Positions 43,223 through 52,221 of a DNA stretch of 64,000 nt are shown here, piece by piece. The stretch's first letter is position 1, and each line of letters opens with the position of its first letter. A program made the position numbers and the translations under genes. The notes under the pieces are model-generated. The model was not told the DNA's origin. It did no database searches and worked only from the letters and a program-made list of their open reading frames with translations. The DNA comes from Arthrobacter sp. U41. Lineage in GTDB: Bacteria; Actinomycetota; Actinomycetes; Actinomycetales; Micrococcaceae. The stretch is from positions 248,001-312,000 of the forward strand of contig NZ_VEGI01000001.1 in NCBI RefSeq assembly GCF_007679325.1, in the 5' to 3' direction.

Positions 43223-45403
43223 TCAGTCCTTCGCCGCCGTCCGCGCGGCGGCCGGCGGCACGGGTTCGTGGCGCAGGTAGCTCCGGCTGAACCGGCCGCT
43301 GCCCGATGTCAGGGCGCGCAGCTCGACGGCGTAGCGCACCAGCTCCTGGTCCGGCACCTCGGCGCTGATTTCGGTCAGGTCTCCCCCGGTGGACGTCGTT
43401 CCGGTCAGCCGCGCCCGGCGCGACGACAGATCGCTCATCACAGCGCCGACGTGCTCATCGGCGACGGCGATCGTCGCCGCCGAGACGGGTTCCAGCAGTT
43501 GGATCCGGCCGGCTGCGGCGGCTCCCCGCAAGGCCAGCGCACCGGCGGCCTGAAAGGCCGCGTCCGACGAATCCACACTGTGCGCCTTGCCGCCGAGCAG
43601 AGTCACCCGGATGTCCACTACCGGGAAACCCGCGGAGACACCCTTCTGCATCTGTGCCCGCACGCCCTTCTCCACCGAGGTGATAAAGGGGCCCGGAATC
43701 ACCCCGCCCACGGTCTTGTCCACGAACTCGAAGCCGGCACCCCGCTCCAGCGGCTCAACCTCGATGTCACAGACGGCATATTGGCCGTGGCCGCCCGACT
43801 GCTTCACGTGCCGCCCGTGGCCTGCGGCAGGAGCGGCAAAAGTTTCCCGCAGCGGGGTCACAATGTCGACGGTCCGCAGGTTCACGCCCTGCTCGCGCAA
43901 CCGGCCCAGGACCACGTCCGCGTGCGCCTCCCCCATGCACCAGAGGACCAGCTGGTGCGTTTCGGCGTTCCGTTCCACCCGGAGCGCCGGATCGCCCGCG
44001 GCCACCTTTCCCAGGCTGCGCGCCAGGGCATCCTCATCACCGTGGGAGGCCGCTTCCACGGCAACGGGCAGCAGCGGCTCCGGCATCTCCCACGGCTGGA
44101 TCAGCAACGGAAATTCCTTGGCCGAAACCGTGTCCCCGGTCTCGGCCGGCCCCAGCTTCGTCAGGGCGCAGATGTCCCCCGCGACGCTGAACGGCACAGG
44201 CCGCAAGCTGGCTCCCAGCGGCGAATACAGGTGGGAGACCCGCTCATCGCTGTCGTGATCGACGTGGCCCCGGTCCGCCAGGCCCCTGCCGGCCACGTGG
44301 ACGGCCGAGTCCTCCCGCAGCGTGCCGGCAAAGAGCCGGACGAGGCACACACGGCCCAGGAAAGGATCGGTGGTGGTGCGCACCACTTCGCCCAGCAGCG
44401 GGGCGGCGGGGTCGCAGTCCGGTGTCTCCGCGGGCGCCCCGTCAAGATGGGACACGGCGGGGCGGGGTCGTTCGGTGGGTGCGGGAAAGGCCCGCGTCAT
44501 CACCTCCAGCAGTTCGGCCAGGCCGACGCCGGTCTCGGCGGATGTGGCGATCACCGGATGGAAGGAGCCCCGGGCAACAGCCGTCTCCAAGTCGCTGACC
44601 AGGACCTCCTGCGGGATTTCCTCGCCGTCAAGGTACCGCTCCATCAGCGACTCGTCCTCGCTTTCGGCAATGATCCCTTCAATCAGGGTTCCCCGGGCCG
44701 CTTCCGAGGCGACACGCTCGACGTCGTCCGTGTTCCGGAACACGGACGGCGCATTATCCGGCGGCTGCTCCGAAACGGTGCCCGAGAGCAGGCCCAACAG
44801 GCCGGTGACTTCTGTCCCCTTACTGACCGGAAGATACAGCGGCACCACCGAGTCCCCGAAGGCCCGTTGGCACCTATCGAGGGCGGCGTCAAAATCCGCC
44901 CGCGGATGATCCAGGCGGCTAATCACCACTGCCCGCGGCACCCCGAGTCGCTGGCACTCGCCCCAGAGTGCCGTTGTGGCAGCGTCGATGCCGTCCACGG
45001 CCGACACTACGAACAACGCCGCGTCGGCCGCGCGCAGCCCTGCCCGCAATTCCCCGACAAAATCCGGGTAGCCCGGGGTATCGAGGAGGTTCACTTTGAT
45101 GCCGCCGGCCGTCACCGGCACCACGGAGAGGGCGACGGATCGCTGCTGGTGGACAGCGGCCGGCTCCGAGTCGCCGACCGTGGTGCCTTCGGCGATCGAC
45201 CCCTTCCGCGAAATGGCACCGGTTGCGGCAAGCAGCGCCTCGGCCAGCATTGTCTTGCCTGCTCCGGAGTGGCCCACCAGCGCCACATTCCGGATCTGAT
45301 CCGGCTCTTCGGGCGGCAGGGCATCGGCGGCGTCGGCGCGCCGCAGTTCAGAAGTGCCCCGGGCGGCGGCCTTCGCCGGAGCCTTTGCGTCTTTGGCAGG
45401 CAT
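43223..45403 (-). CDS. elongation factor G-like protein (EF-G2)
   Basis: Translational GTPase of the EF-G family, 726 residues from ATG 45403 with a perfect AGGAGG upstream. Walker A is GHSGAGKT (44-51), G3 is DTPGYPDF, and G4 reads SRLD in place of the usual NKxD. Domains II to V follow (YSPLGASLRPVPFSVAGDICAL, PWEMPEPLLPVAVEAAS and AVCDIEVEPLERGAGFEF). EF-G2 is a second EF-G of actinobacteria whose role in translation is not settled; it is not the main elongation factor. The 45-residue N-terminal extension is Ala/Pro-rich. A frame of 143 further codons upstream lacks similarity. Confidence 0.9.
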   Translation of the reverse strand: MPAKDAKAPAKAAARGTSELRRADAADALPPEEPDQIRNVALVGHSGAGKTMLAEALLAATGAISRKGSIAEGTTVGDSEPAAVHQQRSVALSVVPVTAGGIKVNLLDTPGYPDFVGELRAGLRAADAALFVVSAVDGIDAATTALWGECQRLGVPRAVVISRLDHPRADFDAALDRCQRAFGDSVVPLYLPVSKGTEVTGLLGLLSGTVSEQPPDNAPSVFRNTDDVERVASEAARGTLIEGIIAESEDESLMERYLDGEEIPQEVLVSDLETAVARGSFHPVIATSAETGVGLAELLEVMTRAFPAPTERPRPAVSHLDGAPAETPDCDPAAPLLGEVVRTTTDPFLGRVCLVRLFAGTLREDSAVHVAGRGLADRGHVDHDSDERVSHLYSPLGASLRPVPFSVAGDICALTKLGPAETGDTVSAKEFPLLIQPWEMPEPLLPVAVEAASHGDEDALARSLGKVAAGDPALRVERNAETHQLVLWCMGEAHADVVLGRLREQGVNLRTVDIVTPLRETFAAPAAGHGRHVKQSGGHGQYAVCDIEVEPLERGAGFEFVDKTVGGVIPGPFITSVEKGVRAQMQKGVSAGFPVVDIRVTLLGGKAHSVDSSDAAFQAAGALALRGAAAAGRIQLLEPVSAATIAVADEHVGAVMSDLSSRRARLTGTTSTGGDLTEISAEVPDQELVRYAVELRALTSGSGRFSRSYLRHEPVPPAAARTAAKD

Positions 45404-45692
45404 GGGAACCTCCTGGTGTGCAGCTGTCGACCCGCCCCCCTCAGGCCATGGCGCGGCACGGAGCCGCCTATATGGATTGGACACCCTGCGGCGATGGGAC
45501 GGCAAGATGCAAAGCCAAGTCCGCCGCAACGTCACGGCCTTCCGTGCGCGGCCCCGGGCGTAGCTTCCGTCGTCAGCCTTCTGCAGGACCGCAATGGTTG
45601 CCGGTCCCCCGTACAAGGCCGTGAAAGTCCGCCCCATGATTTCGAAGCGCACGGTGATCGCCGGGCGCAACGGTCCTAGTGCCGCACCCGGA

Positions 45693-45698
45693 TAGGCT
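45693..45698 (+). promoter_or_regulatory. -10 element (TAGGCT) of the DUF3054 gene
   Basis: TAGGCT ends 6 bp before ATG 45705, another leaderless-type arrangement. The 301-bp gap from the EF-G2 start to 45704 holds this box; I see no gene in the rest. Confidence 0.45.
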
Positions 45699-45704
45699 TG
45701 GAGC

Positions 45705-46145
45705 ATGCCTTCTTCAACGCCGCCGCTCCCCCGCCCCGCCGCGACCGGACCGGCCCCGGCGTCGGCAGCCAGGCGGACAGCCGTGCTGGCTGCATGCGCC
45801 GACGCGGCACTGATTCTCCTTTTCGCGGCCATCGGCCGTGACGCCCATCAGCGCGGGGACGTCGTTACCGGCGTGCTCGCCACCGCCTGGCCGTTCCTGG
45901 CCGGCGCTGCGGTGACCTGGCTGGCCTTGCGAATCTGGCGATCACCGCTGGCTCTCTGGCCGGCCGGCGTCGGCGTCTGGCTCGGCGCGGTCACTGTTGG
46001 CATGCTCCTGCGGGCCGTCACCGGGCAAACGGTGGTCCTGCCGTTCGTGATCGTGGCGCTGCTCAGCCTGGGGCTGCTGCTGCTCGGATACCGCCTGGTG
46101 GCCGCGGTCATCCGGCGGCGAAACACACGCCGCGGAAAGCCCTGA
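45705..46145 (+). CDS. DUF3054 family membrane protein
   Basis: 146 residues with four membrane helices (VLAACADAALILLFAAIGRDAH, WPFLAGAAVTWLALRIW, GVGVWLGAVTVGMLLRAVTG, VVLPFVIVALLSLGLLLLGYRLVAAVI). The conserved DxxxILLFAAIGRxxH motif in helix 1 and GxxxGxxLR in helix 3 fit the DUF3054 family, whose function is unknown. The N-terminus is a Pro/Ala-rich cytoplasmic stretch. It is divergent from EF-G2. Confidence 0.8.
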   Translation: MPSSTPPLPRPAATGPAPASAARRTAVLAACADAALILLFAAIGRDAHQRGDVVTGVLATAWPFLAGAAVTWLALRIWRSPLALWPAGVGVWLGAVTVGMLLRAVTGQTVVLPFVIVALLSLGLLLLGYRLVAAVIRRRNTRRGKP

Positions 46146-46150
46146 TGGAC

Positions 46151-46156
46151 TAGGCT
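46151..46156 (+). promoter_or_regulatory. -10 element (TAGGCT) upstream of the Lrp-type gene
   Basis: TAGGCT ends 9 bp before ATG 46166 and about 87 bp before the preferred GTG 46244, giving either a short N-terminal extension or an 80-nt leader. Confidence 0.35.
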
Positions 46157-46243
46157 TGCAAAGACATGGCCGGGGCTCCGGGGACTACCGTCAGGGCCCG
46201 TCACCGGCCGGCAACGGCGCAACAGATCCGGAAAGGTTCACAC

Positions 46244-46525
46244 GTGGTCACCGCTTTCGTCCTGATTAAGACAGACGCTTCCCGCATCCCGGAGACCGCG
46301 GAAGAGATCTCCGCCATCCAGGGCATCAGCGAGGTTTACTCCGTCACCGGCGAGTGGGATCTCATTGCGATCGCCCGGGTCCCGAAGCACGAGGATCTGG
46401 CAGACGCCATCGCGGACAAGCTCTCCAAGGTCCCCGGCGTCGTCCACACCACCACGCAGATCGCCTTCCGCGCCTACTCCCAGCACGACCTGGACGCGGC
46501 TTTCGCCCTCGGCTTCGAACAGTAG
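46244..46525 (+). CDS. stand-alone Lrp/AsnC effector-binding domain (RAM) protein
   Basis: 93 residues (VVTAFVLIKTDASRIPETAEEISAIQGISEVYSVTGEWDLIAIARVPKHEDLADAIADKLSKVPGVVHTTTQIAFRAYS) with the beta-alpha-beta-beta-alpha-beta RAM fold that binds amino acids in Lrp-family regulators. There is no helix-turn-helix, so it does not bind DNA alone and may oligomerise with full-length Lrp proteins. GTG 46244 is chosen because homologues start there and GAAAGG is 7 bp upstream; ATG 46166 would add 26 residues of low complexity. It ends 76 bp from the stop of trpD on the opposite strand. Confidence 0.85.
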   Translation: MVTAFVLIKTDASRIPETAEEISAIQGISEVYSVTGEWDLIAIARVPKHEDLADAIADKLSKVPGVVHTTTQIAFRAYSQHDLDAAFALGFEQ

Positions 46526-46601
46526 GGCCACACAGGCGGGGCCGACGGCAGCACTGTCCTGCTCGGCCTAATCCCCGCCGCCGGCCCGGGCGGTGCGCAG
46601 G

Positions 46602-47660
46602 TCAGCTGCGCGAGAGCGCGACCCAGCGGTCCAGGACGGCTGCGGCCGCACCCGATTCGATGGACTCGTCCGCACGCTTCAATGCCGCGGCCATCCGCCC
46701 GCTGAACGGCCCGACGGCGTCCAGGTCGAAGGCCACGAGACCGGCAGCGGCGTTCAGCAAGGCCGCATCCCGCGCGGGACCGCGGCCGCCGGCGAGAACG
46801 GACCGCACGACGGCGGCATTGGCCGCAGCGTCGCCGCCGCGGAGTTCCTCAAGGGTTGCCCGTCGAATCCCCAGATCAGCGGGGTCGAACGTTTCTTCAT
46901 TCACCGCGCCGTTCCGGATTTCCCACACCCGGGACGGGCCGGTAGTGGTCAGTTCATCCAGCCCGTCATCCCCGCGGAACACAAGTCCGCGGCTGCCGCG
47001 CCTGGCCAGCACGCCCGCCACCAGCGGGGCCATCCGCTCATTGGCGACGCCCACCGCGGAGGCCTGCACGTGGGCCGGGTTGATCATGGGTCCCAGAAAG
47101 TTGAAGGCCGTGGGCACGCCGAGTTCCCGGCGGGCGACGGCGGCATGGCGCATCGAGGGGTGGAACACCTGGGCGAAGCAGAACGTGATGCCCGCTTCCT
47201 CCGCGTTGAGGGCGACCCGAGGGATGGGCAGGTCCAGCCGGACACCGAGGGCCTCAAGGACATCAGCGGAACCAGAGGTGGAGGATGCTGCCCGGTTGCC
47301 GTGCTTCACCACCTTGGCACCCGCGCCGGCTGCGATCAGCGCTGCCATGGTGGAGATGTTGACGGTGTTCTGCTGGTCGCCGCCGGTTCCGACGATGTCC
47401 AGTTTCTGCCCTGCGATCTCAATGGGGCTGGCGTTGGTGATCATCGCCTCAACCAAGCCCACCAGCTCGTCCACGGTCTCGCCTTTGGACCGCAGCGCCA
47501 CGAGGAATCCGGCAACCTGCGCGGGCGTGGCCTCTCCGGACATGATCGAGTTCATTGCCCACTCGGTGTTGCCGGCAGTCAGATCCGTGCCGTTGATGAG
47601 GGCGTTGATGAGCCGCGGCCAGGTGTTGCCTGCCGCCTGTGCAGATGCCTGAGAAGTCAC
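46602..47660 (-). CDS. trpD: anthranilate phosphoribosyltransferase
   Basis: Second enzyme of tryptophan synthesis: anthranilate plus PRPP gives N-(5-phosphoribosyl)anthranilate. 352 residues. The PRPP-binding motif reads [17 protein letters not shown], with the conserved [21 protein letters not shown] and [23 protein letters not shown] in the anthranilate site. It stands apart from other trp genes, a common arrangement in actinobacteria. The GTG start at 47660 lies about 150 bp upstream of the divergent ctaE start. Confidence 0.95.
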   Translation of the reverse strand: MTSQASAQAAGNTWPRLINALINGTDLTAGNTEWAMNSIMSGEATPAQVAGFLVALRSKGETVDELVGLVEAMITNASPIEIAGQKLDIVGTGGDQQNTVNISTMAALIAAGAGAKVVKHGNRAASSTSGSADVLEALGVRLDLPIPRVALNAEEAGITFCFAQVFHPSMRHAAVARRELGVPTAFNFLGPMINPAHVQASAVGVANERMAPLVAGVLARRGSRGLVFRGDDGLDELTTTGPSRVWEIRNGAVNEETFDPADLGIRRATLEELRGGDAAANAAVVRSVLAGGRGPARDAALLNAAAGLVAFDLDAVGPFSGRMAAALKRADESIESGAAAAVLDRWVALSRS

Positions 47661-47738
47661 GTTCTGATGCTATCGAGGTGCGGACGGCAAAGACCAATGT
47701 GAACGGGTCCGGGAACTTTTCCGCGCGAATTCGCGTCT

Positions 47739-47750
47739 TTGTAGAAAAAG
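47739..47750 (+). promoter_or_regulatory. 12-bp element TTGTAGAAAAAG upstream of ctaE
   Basis: TTGTAGAAAAAG lies 59-70 bp before the ctaE start. Its exact reverse complement lies at 48460-48471, 63-74 bp before qcrC. Both are AT-rich in GC-rich surroundings, so they may be sites for a shared regulator. Confidence 0.4.
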
Positions 47751-47767
47751 TCCTCCCAAAAGGCGGT

Positions 47768-47808
47768 TTGCGTTGGGCAGGACGGAGTTTTATAGACATA
47801 ATGTCTAT
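47768..47808 (+). promoter_or_regulatory. promoter and palindromic operator of ctaE
   Basis: TTGCGT (47768-47773) and TATAGA (47791-47796) are 17 bp apart. A perfect 8-bp inverted repeat with a one-base centre, ATAGACAT-A-ATGTCTAT (47792-47808), overlaps the -10 box and ends directly before the GTG start at 47809. Confidence 0.5.
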
Positions 47809-48447
47809 GTGACATCTGCGACCCATGCCCCCAGTACCCCGGCGCACCCGACGCTGAATCGCCCGAACATGGTTTCTGTTGGAACCGTAGTCTGGCTGTC
47901 CAGTGAGTTGATGTTCTTCGCCGGTCTCTTCGCCATGTACTTCACACTCCGTTCGACTTCCGGACTGATGTGGGCCGAGGAGACAGCCAAGCTCAACTTC
48001 CCCTTTGCGCTCATCAACACGATCGTCCTCGTGGCAAGTTCCTTTACTTGCCAGATGGGCGTCTTCGCCGCTGAGCGGCTTCAGCCGCGCCGAAGCGGCG
48101 GGCCCCTCAGCTTCACCCGCTGGGGAATGAACGAATGGTTCACCCTGACTTTCATCATGGGTGCCTTCTTCGTGGCCGGCCAGGCGGCTGAGTACGCCAT
48201 GCTCGTTTCCGAGCACGTCTCGCTCTCCTCCAACGCCTACGGTTCGGCGTTCTACATCACCACGGGCTTCCACGGCCTGCACGTTATCGGCGGCTTGGTT
48301 GCCTTCCTCCTCATCATGGGCCGCTCCTTCGCAGCGAAGAAGTTCGGCCACTTCGAAGCAACCTCCGCAATCGTCACCTCGTACTACTGGCACTTCGTCG
48401 ACGTCGTCTGGATCGGCCTCTTCCTGGTCATCTACGTCCTCAAGTAG
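47809..48447 (+). CDS. ctaE: cytochrome c oxidase subunit III (aa3 type)
   Basis: Structural subunit of the aa3 terminal oxidase, 212 residues from GTG 47809. It has five membrane helices, with [52 protein letters not shown] and [20 protein letters not shown] as typical segments; the conserved Glu sits in SSELMFF. The first two helices of the mitochondrial form are absent, as usual in actinobacteria. It starts the ctaE-qcrCAB operon found in this phylum. The preceding palindrome suggests control at this promoter. Confidence 0.95.
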   Translation: MTSATHAPSTPAHPTLNRPNMVSVGTVVWLSSELMFFAGLFAMYFTLRSTSGLMWAEETAKLNFPFALINTIVLVASSFTCQMGVFAAERLQPRRSGGPLSFTRWGMNEWFTLTFIMGAFFVAGQAAEYAMLVSEHVSLSSNAYGSAFYITTGFHGLHVIGGLVAFLLIMGRSFAAKKFGHFEATSAIVTSYYWHFVDVVWIGLFLVIYVLK

Positions 48448-48459
48448 CAAGACTTGACT

Positions 48460-48471
48460 CTTTTTCTACAA
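48460..48471 (-). promoter_or_regulatory. inverted copy of the ctaE upstream element before qcrC
   Basis: CTTTTTCTACAA is the exact reverse complement of the element at 47739-47750. It lies in the 86-bp gap between ctaE and qcrC. Confidence 0.4.
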
Positions 48472-48533
48472 GAGGCAGAATTTCAAGAAGCGGCTCCCGG
48501 AGCCCACGCAGGATCGAATAAAGGAACCACCAC

Positions 48534-49319
48534 GTGAAGGCACTCTCGCAGAAGCGACGTCACCCACTGGCAGCGATTGCACTGCTGCTGATGGGCCTCC
48601 TGGTCACTGGTGGGCTGTACGCCGTTGCCACCACCGTCAACCAGGCCAAAGCCACCACCACCTTCAGCGCCAACGACGCAGAGGAAGGCGAAAAGCTCTT
48701 TGAGGCCAACTGCGCCACCTGCCACGGCATGGGCGCCAGCGGTACGCAGGACGGCCCTTCCCTGGTAGGCGTCGGCGCTGCCGCCGTCGACTTCCAGGTC
48801 GGCACCGGCCGCATGCCCATGCAGATGAACGCCCCGCAGGCTCCCAAGAAGCCTGTCCAGTTCAACGATGAGCAGACCCACCAGCTGTCCGCCTATGTTG
48901 CGTCGCTCGGCCCGGGCCCGTCCATTCCCGAGGCCAGTGTCCTCGATGGCCAGGGTGACGCCGCCAAAGGCGGCGAGCTGTTCCGTGTGAACTGCGCCAT
49001 GTGCCACAACGCCGCTGCTGCCGGCGGTGCGCTGACCCGCGGCAAGTTCGCTCCGGCTCTGAGCGGTGTGTCCAGCAAGCACATTTACGAAGCGATGGTC
49101 ACCGGCCCGCAGAACATGCCGGTCTTCAGCGACGCCAACCTTCCCCCCGAGGGCAAGCGCGACATCATCACGTTCCTTAAGCAGATTGAGGCCAACGGTT
49201 CACCCGGCGGCGCGGACCTGGGCTCCCTGGGTCCGGTGTCTGAAGGTCTGTTTGTCTGGATCGCCGGCCTCGGTGTCATCATCGCCTTCACCATCTGGCT
49301 GACGTCCCGGACGTCCTAG
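48534..49319 (+). CDS. qcrC: cytochrome c subunit QcrC of the bcc complex
   Basis: Dihaem cytochrome c subunit of the actinobacterial cytochrome bcc complex, which replaces both cytochrome c1 and mobile cytochrome c. 261 residues. An N-terminal membrane helix (PLAAIALLLMGLLVTGGLYAV) is followed by two haem motifs, CATCH at 60-64 and CAMCH at 154-158, and a C-terminal helix (LFVWIAGLGVIIAFTIWLTS) anchors the protein. The Met axial ligands are probably in GRMPMQMNAP and PQNMPVFSD. The GTG start has AAAGGA upstream. It passes electrons straight to CtaC in the supercomplex. Confidence 0.95.
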   Translation: MKALSQKRRHPLAAIALLLMGLLVTGGLYAVATTVNQAKATTTFSANDAEEGEKLFEANCATCHGMGASGTQDGPSLVGVGAAAVDFQVGTGRMPMQMNAPQAPKKPVQFNDEQTHQLSAYVASLGPGPSIPEASVLDGQGDAAKGGELFRVNCAMCHNAAAAGGALTRGKFAPALSGVSSKHIYEAMVTGPQNMPVFSDANLPPEGKRDIITFLKQIEANGSPGGADLGSLGPVSEGLFVWIAGLGVIIAFTIWLTSRTS

Positions 49320-49420
49320 CCCACCTGTTGCACCTGTAAGAAGTTTCTGCTGACCCGTCAGCAGTTTGAATTGAAAGCTAACTCGGCACACGCCGAGACG
49401 AGAGAGGGATGAGGCGAATT

Positions 49421-50491
49421 ATGGGCAACCATAGTGACGGCAGTCCGAACCACTCGGGCACCGTAGCTACGGCTGGTCAGAATGAGGTGGAGAAGTTCCA
49501 GGATCCTGGAATTCCCCCGCATCGTTTGCGCCTGGCTGACACGGACCCGAAGGCCGCAAAGCGAGCAGAACGGCAGGTAGCCCTTCTTTTCGGGACCTCG
49601 GTCGTTGGCACCCTGATCTTCCTGGTGGCGTACTTCGCCATCGATCTGGGAGATGACACATCGATCGCAACGATCCGGCTGCAGAACGCGCTGCTGGGTC
49701 TTGGCACCGCATTTGCCATGCTGGGTATCGGCACCGGAATCGTGCACTGGGCCAAGGCCCTGATGCCGGACCATGAAGTCTCGGAAGAGCGCCATGCCAT
49801 CCGTACCGAGGATGACCGCCAGGCAGCGGTCCGGATCGTCGATGACATCGTCGAGGAAACCGGCATCAAGCGCCGCCCGCTGATCCGCAACACTCTCCTT
49901 GGCGCCGTGGCGCTGGCTCCCCTGCCGGCCGTCGCGATCTTCGGCGACCTGGGTCCGCGTCCGGACGACAAGCTGGCGCACACCATGTGGGCACCCCAGG
50001 AGGGCAAGCTCAAGCGCCTGGCCCGTGACCCTGATGGCACCCCCATCAAGGCGGCGGACGTCACCATCGGGTCGGCGTTCCACGTCATCCCCGAAGGCCT
50101 CAACGAGCTGGGCGAAGGCAAGCTGAACGAGAAGGCCAAGGCCGTCGTCCTGCTGATGCGCCTGAATCCTGAGTCCCTCAACCCGTCGCCGGGACGCGAG
50201 GACTGGGGTTACAACGGGATTGTCGCCTACTCCAAGATCTGCACCCACGTTGGTTGCCCTGTTGCCCTGTACGAGCAGCAGACGCACCACCTGCTGTGCC
50301 CGTGCCACCAGTCAACCTTCGACCTCACGCAGGAATGCAAGGTTATCTTTGGGCCGGCCAGCCGTCCTCTCCCCCAACTGCCAATCGCGGTTGACGCCGA
50401 GGGATACCTGGTCGCCACCAGCGACTTCCTTGAACCTGTTGGACCTAGCTATTGGGAGCGTGATGAGCATGAGCGCAACATCAACGCCTAA
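49421..50491 (+). CDS. qcrA: Rieske iron-sulfur subunit QcrA
   Basis: Rieske subunit of the bcc complex, 356 residues from ATG 49421; ATG 49409 is an alternative start four codons up. Three membrane helices (about 55-135 and 165-190) distinguish it from the one-helix mitochondrial protein. The 2Fe-2S cluster motifs are CTHVGCP and CPCHQSTF near residues 270-300, each with the Cys-x-His pair. ATGAGG, 6 bp before ATG 49421, looks like its ribosome-binding site. The stop overlaps the qcrB start. An 8-bp inverted repeat (CTGCTGAC/GTCAGCAG, 49347-49364) sits in the gap after qcrC. Confidence 0.93.
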   Translation: MGNHSDGSPNHSGTVATAGQNEVEKFQDPGIPPHRLRLADTDPKAAKRAERQVALLFGTSVVGTLIFLVAYFAIDLGDDTSIATIRLQNALLGLGTAFAMLGIGTGIVHWAKALMPDHEVSEERHAIRTEDDRQAAVRIVDDIVEETGIKRRPLIRNTLLGAVALAPLPAVAIFGDLGPRPDDKLAHTMWAPQEGKLKRLARDPDGTPIKAADVTIGSAFHVIPEGLNELGEGKLNEKAKAVVLLMRLNPESLNPSPGREDWGYNGIVAYSKICTHVGCPVALYEQQTHHLLCPCHQSTFDLTQECKVIFGPASRPLPQLPIAVDAEGYLVATSDFLEPVGPSYWERDEHERNINA

Positions 50492-52148
50492 TGCCCCCAC
50501 CTTCGTCGCCAAGACCAAAGGCGGCCGCATCACCAACTTCGTTGACGAGCGCGTCGGCGGATCAGGCATCCTGCGTGAATTTGGCCGCAAGGTCTTCCCG
50601 GACCACTGGTCCTTCATGTTCGGCGAAGTGGCCCTGTACTCGTTCGTCATCCTGCTGCTCTCGGGCACGTTCCTGACCTTCTTCTTTGACCCGTCCATGG
50701 CGGAGACCCACTACGAGGGGTCCTACACACCGCTGAAGAACGTCGAAATGTCCGTGGCTTACAGCTCCTCCCTGGACATCTCCTTCGACGTCCGCGGCGG
50801 CCTGTTCATGCGGCAGGTCCACCACTGGTCCGCGCTGCTCTTTGTGGCGTCCGTGTCCGTGCACATGCTGCGCGTGTTCTTCACCGGCGCATTCCGCAAG
50901 CCCCGCGAAATGAACTGGGTGGTGGGCGGCGTGCTGCTCATCCTCTCGATGGCAGCCGGCTTCACCGGCTACTCCCTCCCCGATGACCTGCTCTCCGGTA
51001 ACGGCCTGCGCATCATCGACGGCGTGATCAAGTCCATCCCGGTCGTCGGAACGTACATCTCGTTCTTCCTCTTCGGCGGAGAATTCCCGGGAACGGTCAT
51101 CATCGGCCGCCTGTACATGCTCCACATCCTGCTGGTTCCGGCACTCATTCTCCTGATGATCGTGCTGCACCTCTTTATGGTCGTGGTGCACAAGCACACC
51201 CAGTACCCCGGCCCGGGCCGCAACGACGGTAACGTCGTCGGCTACCCCCTCGGCCCGGTATACGCGGCCAAGGCCGGCGGCTTCTTCTTCATCGTGTTCG
51301 GTGTCATCGCCCTCATGGCGGGCTTCTTCACCATCAACCCGATCTGGAACTACGGCCCGTACGACCCCTCCCCCGTCTCGGCGGGCACCCAGCCTGACTG
51401 GTATATCGGCTTCGTTGATGGCGCCCTGCGCCTCATGCCGGGCACGATCGGCGACTGGAGTGTCGAGCAGGTCTGGTTCGGCCAGGTCTTCTCCTTCAAC
51501 GTGCTGCTTCCGGCCCTGGTCCCTGCAGGGATCATCTTCACCGTGCTGTTCACCTACCCGTGGATCGAACGCTGGATCACCAAGGACAACCGCGAACACC
51601 ACGTCCTCGACCGTCCGCGCAACGCTCCCACGCGTACCGCCATCGGCATGGCCGGCTTCGTCTGGTACTGCGTAATGTGGGCGGCCGCCGGCTCGGACCT
51701 CATCGCCACGCACTTCCACGTGTCACTGAACGATGTGACGTACTGGCTGCGGGCACTGTTCTTCGTTGGCCCGGTCATCGCCTTCATTGTCACGAAGCGC
51801 GTCGCCCTGGCCCTGCAGCGCAAGGACCGCGAGATTGCCCTGCACGGCCGCGAAACCGGCCGCATCGTGCGCCTCCCGCACGGCGAGTTCATTGAGGTCC
51901 ACGCACCGCTGGACGAGTACAAGCGCTACAAGCTTGTCGGCTTCGAGTCGCCGTCTCCGCTTCCCGCGGAGCCGAACGCCCACGGCGTCGTCGACAAGAA
52001 GGAGAAGCGCCGCGCGCTGCTCTCCAAGTGGTTCTTCGAGGACCGGGTTGCTCCGGCTACTCCTGCAGAGCTCGCGGCGGCCCACGGCCACCACGGCGAA
52101 CACGAGGCCATCGAGTCCGGCGAGTCGCAGAAAACGCTCAGCCACTAA
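50463..52148 (+). CDS. qcrB: cytochrome b subunit QcrB
   Basis: Dihaem cytochrome b of the bcc complex, which oxidises menaquinol. 561 residues from ATG 50463 (ATG 50469 is also possible), overlapping qcrA. The haem histidines lie in RQVHHWSALLFVASVSVHMLRVF and in HILLVPALILLMIVLHLFMVVVH. The quinol-site region GFTGYSLPDDLLSGNGLRI and the long soluble C-terminal tail of about 150 residues are typical of actinobacterial QcrB. GGGAG lies just before the start. A terminator follows the stop. Confidence 0.95.
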   Translation: MSMSATSTPNAPTFVAKTKGGRITNFVDERVGGSGILREFGRKVFPDHWSFMFGEVALYSFVILLLSGTFLTFFFDPSMAETHYEGSYTPLKNVEMSVAYSSSLDISFDVRGGLFMRQVHHWSALLFVASVSVHMLRVFFTGAFRKPREMNWVVGGVLLILSMAAGFTGYSLPDDLLSGNGLRIIDGVIKSIPVVGTYISFFLFGGEFPGTVIIGRLYMLHILLVPALILLMIVLHLFMVVVHKHTQYPGPGRNDGNVVGYPLGPVYAAKAGGFFFIVFGVIALMAGFFTINPIWNYGPYDPSPVSAGTQPDWYIGFVDGALRLMPGTIGDWSVEQVWFGQVFSFNVLLPALVPAGIIFTVLFTYPWIERWITKDNREHHVLDRPRNAPTRTAIGMAGFVWYCVMWAAAGSDLIATHFHVSLNDVTYWLRALFFVGPVIAFIVTKRVALALQRKDREIALHGRETGRIVRLPHGEFIEVHAPLDEYKRYKLVGFESPSPLPAEPNAHGVVDKKEKRRALLSKWFFEDRVAPATPAELAAAHGHHGEHEAIESGESQKTLSH

Positions 52149-52166
52149 CAGGCCGCAGTGAACACC

Positions 52167-52200
52167 AGAAAGGCCCGGTCCACCAGGACCGGGCCTTTCT
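52167..52200. terminator. bidirectional terminator between qcrB and the gntR gene
   Basis: A perfect 14-bp stem (AGAAAGGCCCGGTC at 52167-52180, complement at 52187-52200) with a CACCAG loop; A and T runs flank the GC core, fitting termination on both strands. Confidence 0.85.
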
Positions 52201-52221
52201 GCGTATCCAGCCGCGTGCTTC

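Noticed and set aside
42797..45679. 960-codon plus-strand frame opposite EF-G2
   Set aside because: Antisense shadow of EF-G2 with no coherent domain.
45404..45832. 143-codon N-terminal extension of EF-G2
   Set aside because: A perfect AGGAGG and ATG at 45403 define the start; the upstream part has no similarity to the family and overlaps the divergent DUF3054 gene.
49347..49364. CTGCTGAC/GTCAGCAG inverted repeat after qcrC as a terminator
   Set aside because: The stem is only 8 bp, lacks a T run, and qcrA is expected to be co-transcribed with qcrC; kept only as a note in the qcrA entry.
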